A stretch of 10,496 nt of DNA, from NCBI GenBank assembly GCA_946613705.1, contig CAMOFU010000076.1, positions 1-10,496 on the forward strand. The letters run 5' to 3'. The notes below the pieces were generated by a model. It did no database searches and had not been told where the DNA came from. It saw nothing but the letters and a program-made list of their open reading frames with translations. Origin of the DNA: an uncultured Clostridia bacterium (GTDB lineage: Bacteria > Bacillota > Clostridia > Oscillospirales > Ruminococcaceae). The position numbers and the translations under genes were made by a program. Of this stretch, positions 6,731 through 10,496 are shown in pieces; positions within the stretch are counted from its first letter, which is position 1; every line of letters begins with the position of its first letter.

Positions 6731-6779
6731 AAGAAAAGCTGCGGCTTAGAAATACATCTGAACCGCAGCTGTTTTTCTT
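6731..6779 (-). terminator. terminator of the nfeD-SPFH operon, possibly bidirectional
   Basis: AGCTGCGG (6737-6744) pairs with CCGCAGCT (6763-6770) around an 18-base loop. Read on the reverse strand the stem is followed by TTTTCTT; on the forward strand it is followed by GTTTTTCTT, so it could stop transcription from either side of this convergent junction. Confidence 0.8.
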
Positions 6780-6808
6780 CGTCAGATCAAGCTGTACCGC
6801 TGTGCTGC

Positions 6809-7753
6809 TTACTGCTTCGGCTCGTGGGTCTCGGTAACAACACCTTTAAGACCCGCTGCAAGACCTGCGATACCCTGTATCTCGCTCGGGATAATGATCT
6901 TGGTCGCCTTGCCGTCGGCAGCCTTTGCGAAGGCTTCAAGGCTCTTGAGCTGGATAACGTTCTCGCTCGGGTTGGCCTGATTGAGCTTTACAAGGCTGTC
7001 TGCAAGCGCCTGCTGTACCATCTGGATAGCCTGCGCTTCACCCTCTGCCTCCAGTATCTTCTGCTGCTTTACAGCGTCCGCCTGAAGTATCTTTGACTCT
7101 CTTTCAGCCTCTGCACGGAGTATCTTCGACTCCTTTTCGCCCTCTGCCACAAGTATCTGCGACTTCTTCTCGGCCTCGGCCTGAATTACCTTTTCACGTC
7201 TCTCACGGTCTGCCTTCATCTGCTTTTCCATAGCGTCCCTGATCTCGGCAGGGGGGAGAATGTTTTTGAGCTCGACTCTCTGCACCTTGATGCCCCAGCG
7301 GTCGGTGGCTTCGTCGAGTATCTTGGTGATGTTGGTGTTGATGAAGTCACGCGAGGTGAGCGTAGCTTCGAGGTCCATATCACCGACGATGTTTCTCAGC
7401 GTAGTGGCTGTCAGGTTCTCGATAGCAGAGATAGGTCTTTCAACGCCGTATGTGAACTGCATGGCATTGGTGATCTGGAAGAACACTACGGTGTCTATCT
7501 GCATCGTAACGTTATCCTTTGTTATCACCGACTGCGGCTTGAAATCGACCACCTGCTCCTTGATCGAGACCTTCTTGGCGATCTTGTCGATAAACGGCAC
7601 CTTGACGTGCAGACCCGTTGTCCATGCTGCATGGAACGCACCGAAGCGCTCCACAACGTAAACATATGCCTGCGGAACTACCTTGATGTTGGTGATGATG
7701 ACCAACAGGATAAATGCTGCAACTATCAGTGCAATGATTATAGGAGTATCCAT
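6809..7753 (-). CDS. SPFH/band-7 (stomatin-like) membrane protein
   Basis: This 314-residue protein belongs to the SPFH (stomatin, prohibitin, flotillin, HflK/C) superfamily, whose members form large membrane-associated rings and organise membrane proteins or lipids. One N-terminal anchor (about 4-21) is followed by the SPFH domain (about 22-175; VVERFGAFH, TTGLHVKVPFIDK and RDFINTNITKILDEATDRWGIKVQRVELKNI are typical) and a charged coiled coil (about 170-255). The coil contains five successive 11-residue repeats (192-202, 203-213, 214-224, 225-235, 236-246) of the AExExxSKIL type. The ATG at 7753 is chosen because GGAGG (7763-7767) lies 9 bases upstream; a TTG at 7759 would be only 3 bases away. 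It is the last gene of an operon with an NfeD partner, the usual pairing for bacterial stomatins. The QmcA/YbbK subgroup fits best. Confidence 0.93.
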   Translation of the reverse strand: MDTPIIIALIVAAFILLVIITNIKVVPQAYVYVVERFGAFHAAWTTGLHVKVPFIDKIAKKVSIKEQVVDFKPQSVITKDNVTMQIDTVVFFQITNAMQFTYGVERPISAIENLTATTLRNIVGDMDLEATLTSRDFINTNITKILDEATDRWGIKVQRVELKNILPPAEIRDAMEKQMKADRERREKVIQAEAEKKSQILVAEGEKESKILRAEAERESKILQADAVKQQKILEAEGEAQAIQMVQQALADSLVKLNQANPSENVIQLKSLEAFAKAADGKATKIIIPSEIQGIAGLAAGLKGVVTETHEPKQ

Positions 7754-7777
7754 AAACAATTACCTCCAAACAATATA

Positions 7778-8152
7778 TTATTCGGTCTGAACCCTGATCT
7801 CCGTGACCCTTAGCTCGGTCACGGTAATTCCCCAAATTTCCGCTGCCTTTCCGACAGCTGTAAAAAGACCTGTGCTCAGCTTTTCGGCTGTTGGCTCCTC
7901 TCTGCTCAGCGCAAAAACGTCCCTTGCAGCAGTAAGAGTCAGATTCCTGAGCGATACCTCATGATCTGTCGGAGCGCTGTTTTTAAAAGTCTCAACGTCC
8001 GAAACAAAATACCTTATAAGTATGCTCACCTCAGCCGTGCTGCCGTCCTTCCGAACGACCATTTCGTTCTCTATGCCCAGCACCTGCACATCGGTATTGA
8101 CAGCTTTGCCGTCATCGGAGCCGATGCCGAGCAGGCTTTTAAACAGGCGCAT
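7778..8152 (-). CDS. small soluble SPFH-core-like protein
   Basis: This 124-residue protein has no membrane segment and no coiled coil. I do not recognise a named family, but residues 41-121 line up by eye with the middle of the SPFH domain encoded next door (about 84-164 of that protein): a beta strand ending in RYFV against VFFQ, then VSLRNLTLTAARDVF against ISAIENLTATTLRNIV, and AAEIWGITVTELRVTEIRV against ATDRWGIKVQRVELKNIL. The ATG at 8152 has a weak AAGG site (8160-8163) and overlaps the upstream gene by 14 bases, so it is probably translated by coupling. An in-frame GTG at 8182 has no site. It ends 24 bases before the start of the full SPFH gene. It may be a duplicated, stripped SPFH domain that caps or modulates the ring; that role is inference. 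Confidence 0.75.
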   Translation of the reverse strand: MRLFKSLLGIGSDDGKAVNTDVQVLGIENEMVVRKDGSTAEVSILIRYFVSDVETFKNSAPTDHEVSLRNLTLTAARDVFALSREEPTAEKLSTGLFTAVGKAAEIWGITVTELRVTEIRVQTE

Positions 8153-8585
8153 TGCTCTGCCTTGCGACGATGAGCTTTGCACCGTCCACCATTTTCACGG
8201 TAACGACCGTGCCCTTTTCTATCGGCGAACCGTCCTCCGACCTTGCCGACCAGTCTGTACCCTCGAGCTTGACTCTGCCCTCTCCGAGCTGATTGTTGAT
8301 CGATTCGATCACCATTGCCGTCTTGCCGATATCGAGCTCAAAATTCGTGGCATATTTCCGCCCCTGCATTTTCTTGACGATCGGGCGCGTAACGATAAGT
8401 ATGACAGTTGACAGCCCGACGAACATGACCATCTGCCAGACAAACGGAACATCCGCCAGCGCCAGAAACATTGCACCGAGCGAACCGACCGCGAACCATA
8501 CCGAGACGAGCGCATTCAGCGTAGCGATCTCGGCAATGACGAATACCACAAACAGTCCTGCCCAGACAAAAACCAACGAATTCAT
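8139..8585 (-). CDS. NfeD family membrane protein
   Basis: This 148-residue protein has three hydrophobic segments (about 3-23, 26-44 and 48-66) and then a cytosolic beta-rich domain (about 84-142) that matches the NfeD OB-fold: GKTAMVIESI, GRVKLEGTDWSARSEDGSPI and KGTVVTVKMVDGAKLIV. This is the short form without the ClpP-like protease domain. NfeD proteins are encoded beside stomatin-like SPFH genes and are thought to work with them at the membrane. The ATG at 8585 is chosen for the AAGGAGAT site at 8591-8598; 31 in-frame codons upstream run into the promoter. It is the first gene of the three-gene unit. Confidence 0.9.
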   Translation of the reverse strand: MNSLVFVWAGLFVVFVIAEIATLNALVSVWFAVGSLGAMFLALADVPFVWQMVMFVGLSTVILIVTRPIVKKMQGRKYATNFELDIGKTAMVIESINNQLGEGRVKLEGTDWSARSEDGSPIEKGTVVTVKMVDGAKLIVARQSNAPV

Positions 8586-8623
8586 TCCAAATCTCCTTCC
8601 CTTAAATAATAACATGGTATCCT

Positions 8624-8642
8624 GAACGGTGATCTGCCGTTC
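8624..8642 (-). promoter_or_regulatory. stem-loop at the 5' end of the nfeD-SPFH mRNA
   Basis: GAACGG (8624-8629) and CCGTTC (8637-8642) form a perfect 6-bp stem with a 7-base loop. The predicted transcription start is near 8643, so the hairpin would sit at the very 5' end of the mRNA. That position suits mRNA protection from 5' end-dependent decay, or an operator in DNA. Confidence 0.5.
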
Positions 8643-8649
8643 GAGTTTT

Positions 8650-8678
8650 ATTATATCATATATGTTAAAATATTTCAA
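8650..8678 (-). promoter_or_regulatory. extended -10 promoter for the nfeD-SPFH operon
   Basis: On the reverse strand TTGAAA (8673-8678), a 17-bp spacer and TATAAT (8650-8655) preceded by TGA form a near-consensus sigma-A promoter. Confidence 0.87.
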
Positions 8679-8774
8679 TAGCTTTTACGAATTTTTCATA
8701 ATCCTGTATACGCACTGTAAACAATCATACACTGCCCGCAGGTCACCGCAGCAGTATAATAATTAAATTATAAC

Positions 8775-8810
8775 AAAAGGGCATACCCTCCGAATATAAA
8801 GGGTATGCCC
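8775..8810 (-). terminator. intrinsic terminator of the coiled-coil gene
   Basis: GGGCATACCCT (8779-8789) pairs perfectly with AGGGTATGCCC (8800-8810) around a 10-base loop; on the reverse strand the stem is followed by TTTTG. It lies 13 bases after the stop codon of the gene ending at 8824. Confidence 0.9.
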
Positions 8811-8823
8811 GCAGAAATCACGA

Positions 8824-10149
8824 TCAGTTCAGGAATGCCTGATAGCCTGCATTCTCGTCTTTCAGTGCCTTGATCTGGGCAGTGAGCTTCTCGCTCTCGC
8901 CGTCTATCTTCTGGTGGATATCGGCAACAGCCTTCCTCTTCACCACAAGATCAGCCTGAGCAGCAGTTTTTTCCTCGTCGAGCTTAACGATAGTCTCACG
9001 GTTCTTGTCATCGAACTCCTGGAACTTGTTGTTCGCCTCAAAGGTAGCATTTCTGTATTCTTCATCTATAGCCGCCATCTTGCGGTTATACTCCTCCTCA
9101 GCCTTTGCGATCGCAAGTCTGTTCTCTTCTCTTGCCTTCTCGGCAGCCGCATAAGCCTCGTTGAGCTTGCTCTCAATGGTATCGTAGTTGCTCTGGCTAA
9201 GCGTAAGAGCGGTGGTCGCTTCGTTTATCTTAGCAGTGTAATCGTTTTTGATAACAGCGTTTTTGCCCTCCAGCTCGGCGATCTTGACGTTGTTGGCTTC
9301 GATCTGGCTCATAGCAAAGGCCTTCATCTTATCGGCGGCCTTGCTTGCAGTATCGATCTCTGGAGCGGGTGCAGCAGCAACCGGCTCGGCAGCAGCGGGG
9401 GCCTCCTCAACAGCAGGCGCAGCAGGCTCGGGCTCACCCGAATATGCGAGTATCGGAGCATCGGAAATATCGGCTGACTCTACATCGGGCGGAACGAGCG
9501 CTTCCATTTCCGCATATTCCTCTCCGGGCGAAGGCACGGTGTAAGAAGGAATGTTCGGAGCAGACGGAACATTAGGCGAGGACAGCGAGATACCGTTCAT
9601 ACCCGATCTTGATGCAGAGCTGTTCTCCTTTGCAGCTGCCTGCTTCTTATAATCCTCAACAAGGCTTACTCTATGTACCTCGGGCTCCTTTTCGGTCTCG
9701 GCTACGAGCGAAGGAGCGGGAGCCTCGGGTTCGGGCGGAGCGGGAATGGCTGCCGCCGAAATACCCTCCATCTCCCCGGGAGCGGGTTCAGACGGTGCGG
9801 CAGGTGCAGTCTCTGCCGAGCTTTCCATTTTCTTCTTTTTCTCGAACATATATCTTTCAAGCTTGCTCATGCCTTCAACGTCCTCATCGGCATTGCCGTC
9901 ACCTGCGGGAGCAGCCTCGGGCTTATCACCGTTTACGGCGCCGATGACCTTTGCAGCCTGCGGCTTCTCGTGCGGGATAGCAGCATCGGGAACAGCGTCA
10001 GGACCGAGCTTTCTCTGTATAACGCCCGTAACGATATCGGCACGCAGAGCGACCTCGCCCACGATATCCTCTACCGATTTACCTTCCTGATAAAGACGGA
10101 TGATCTTATCATTTGTTGATTCTTCCTTTTTCTTCCTACCTAATGCCAT
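8824..10149 (-). CDS. uncharacterised protein: HTH-like N-terminus, Pro/Ala linker, coiled coil
   Basis: I do not recognise this 441-residue protein. A basic N-terminus (RKKKEE) leads into a helix-turn-helix-like segment (about 13-47: NDKIIRLYQEGKSVEDIVGE and on to VIQRKL), similar in pattern to resolvase or sigma region 4 HTHs. A conserved-looking amphipathic patch follows near 94-108 (MSKLERYMFEKKKKM), then a long Pro/Ala/Glu-rich low-complexity linker (about 110-265), then a charged coiled coil to the end (about 266-436). There is no signal peptide or membrane segment, so it should be cytosolic. The ATG at 10149 has AAAGGA about 11 bases upstream, a loose spacing. The gene has its own promoter and terminator. 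The architecture resembles, without implying homology, DNA-binding plus coiled-coil proteins such as RacA of Bacillus; a nucleoid or cell-pole role is only inference. Confidence 0.85.
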   Translation of the reverse strand: MALGRKKKEESTNDKIIRLYQEGKSVEDIVGEVALRADIVTGVIQRKLGPDAVPDAAIPHEKPQAAKVIGAVNGDKPEAAPAGDGNADEDVEGMSKLERYMFEKKKKMESSAETAPAAPSEPAPGEMEGISAAAIPAPPEPEAPAPSLVAETEKEPEVHRVSLVEDYKKQAAAKENSSASRSGMNGISLSSPNVPSAPNIPSYTVPSPGEEYAEMEALVPPDVESADISDAPILAYSGEPEPAAPAVEEAPAAAEPVAAAPAPEIDTASKAADKMKAFAMSQIEANNVKIAELEGKNAVIKNDYTAKINEATTALTLSQSNYDTIESKLNEAYAAAEKAREENRLAIAKAEEEYNRKMAAIDEEYRNATFEANNKFQEFDDKNRETIVKLDEEKTAAQADLVVKRKAVADIHQKIDGESEKLTAQIKALKDENAGYQAFLN

Positions 10150-10178
10150 TACAAAATCAATCCTTTCAGATAGTAAGC

Positions 10179-10212
10179 CTGACAGAAAAATTTCTAAAAA
10201 TAATTCTGGCAG
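10179..10212 (-). promoter_or_regulatory. imperfect stem-loop in the leader of the coiled-coil gene
   Basis: CTGACAGAA (10179-10187) pairs with TTCTGGCAG (10204-10212), eight pairs and one mismatch, around a 16-base AT-rich loop. It lies in the predicted 5' untranslated region, about 10 bases after the expected transcription start and about 13 bases before the ribosome binding site. Function unknown. Confidence 0.4.
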
Positions 10213-10227
10213 AGCCCTCTTATTTGT

Positions 10228-10256
10228 ATTATATCACAACCGATTAATTTACGCAA
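10228..10256 (-). promoter_or_regulatory. extended -10 promoter for the coiled-coil gene
   Basis: On the reverse strand TATAAT (10228-10233) is preceded by TGA and lies 17 bp after TTGCGT (10251-10256). Transcription should begin near 10221, leaving a leader of about 70 bases. Confidence 0.78.
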
Positions 10257-10401
10257 GAGAAATTTAAAAATTTTTTCAAAAAACAATGCACAATTTATTT
10301 ACCCGATTTTCAGTAATTATGCTAAAAAACAAGTTAACAAAGAACGTGGTGTTAAAATCAGGTTCACAAAAAATTAACAGTGCAAATCACCCTGAAAGGT
10401 A
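10257..10401. other. AT-rich gap between divergent promoters
   Basis: The gene-free stretch from 10150 to 10456 holds the leader and promoter of the coiled-coil gene on one side and the tRNA-Ser promoter on the other. Between them I see only AT-rich sequence with A and T runs, typical of divergent promoter regions, and no reading frame worth calling. Confidence 0.6.
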
Positions 10402-10430
10402 TTGCAATTTGCAGGAAAGTGTAGTATAAT
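10402..10430 (+). promoter_or_regulatory. promoter for tRNA-Ser
   Basis: TTGCAA (10402-10407), a 17-bp spacer and TATAAT (10425-10430). Transcription should begin near 10437, about 20 bases before the tRNA. The -35 box is overlapped by one arm of a TGCAAAT/ATTTGCA inverted repeat (10381-10387 and 10407-10413). Confidence 0.85.
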
Positions 10431-10456
10431 ATATTAGTGCTTTTGAATAAGTATAC

Positions 10457-10496
10457 GGAGACGTATCGAAGTGGTCATAACGGGGCGCACTCGAAA
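10457..10496 (+). tRNA. tRNA-Ser (anticodon CGA), 5' part only
   Basis: The sequence begins GGAGACG, the usual serine tRNA acceptor strand, followed by TA, a D arm starting TCGAAGTGGTCATAAC, and an anticodon stem GCGCA with loop CTCGAAA, giving anticodon CGA at 10492-10494 for UCG codons. The window ends in the anticodon loop, so the 3' half, including the long variable arm, cannot be checked. Confidence 0.85.

Noticed and set aside
8755..8772. TATAAT on both strands between the two reverse-strand operons (8755-8760 forward, 8767-8772 reverse).
   Set aside because: Neither has a usable -35 box at 16-18 bp, and no gene follows on the forward strand.
8937..9575. Forward-strand open frames opposite the linker and coiled coil of the last reverse gene.
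   Set aside because: These are low-complexity Ser/Ala/Gly/Gln shadows of the GC-rich Pro/Ala linker, without ribosome binding sites.

Overview
The window looks like chromosomal DNA from a low-GC-phylum anaerobe of the Ruminococcaceae/Oscillospiraceae type (class Clostridia). This is inference from several things together: purine-rich Shine-Dalgarno sites, near-consensus sigma-A promoters with many extended -10 boxes, AT-rich intergenic DNA around moderately GC-rich genes, and the gene families present. There is no phage, transposase, CRISPR or secretion-system signature. Most of the window is housekeeping DNA that also carries several poorly described proteins.

Forward strand, left part. A promoter at 68-97 drives a two-gene unit: a degenerate sensor kinase-like protein (133-1200), whose expected phospho-acceptor histidine appears to be glycine, and an RmuC-family protein (1214-2467). 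A strong promoter at 2535-2563 then drives two tandem glutamine tRNAs (UUG and CUG anticodons), ended by a classic terminator at 2797-2833. A third promoter (2911-2939) drives rlmB (23S rRNA 2'-O-methyltransferase, 3002-3799) and, overlapping it through the ribosome binding site, a 728-residue membrane protein (3811-5997). I read this last protein as a P1B-type ATPase fold that has lost its catalytic motifs. A separate promoter at 6097-6125, overlapped by a perfect 10-bp inverted repeat, drives mscL with a C-terminal zinc ribbon (6159-6602), followed by a strong terminator.

Reverse strand, right part. A promoter at 8650-8678 drives a three-gene unit of the NfeD/stomatin kind: an NfeD-family membrane protein (8139-8585), a small soluble protein that looks like an SPFH core without membrane anchor or coiled coil (7778-8152), and a full SPFH/band-7 protein with five 11-residue repeats (6809-7753). 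These probably act together in membrane organisation. Further right, a single-gene unit (8824-10149) encodes an unrecognised protein with an N-terminal helix-turn-helix-like segment, a long Pro/Ala/Glu-rich linker and a C-terminal coiled coil. At the right edge a divergent promoter drives a serine tRNA (CGA anticodon) cut off by the window end.

The best candidates for undescribed biology are the pseudo-P-type ATPase co-transcribed with rlmB, the orphan SPFH core between nfeD and the stomatin gene, and the helix-turn-helix/coiled-coil protein. All assignments come from reading motifs by eye; no database search was run.
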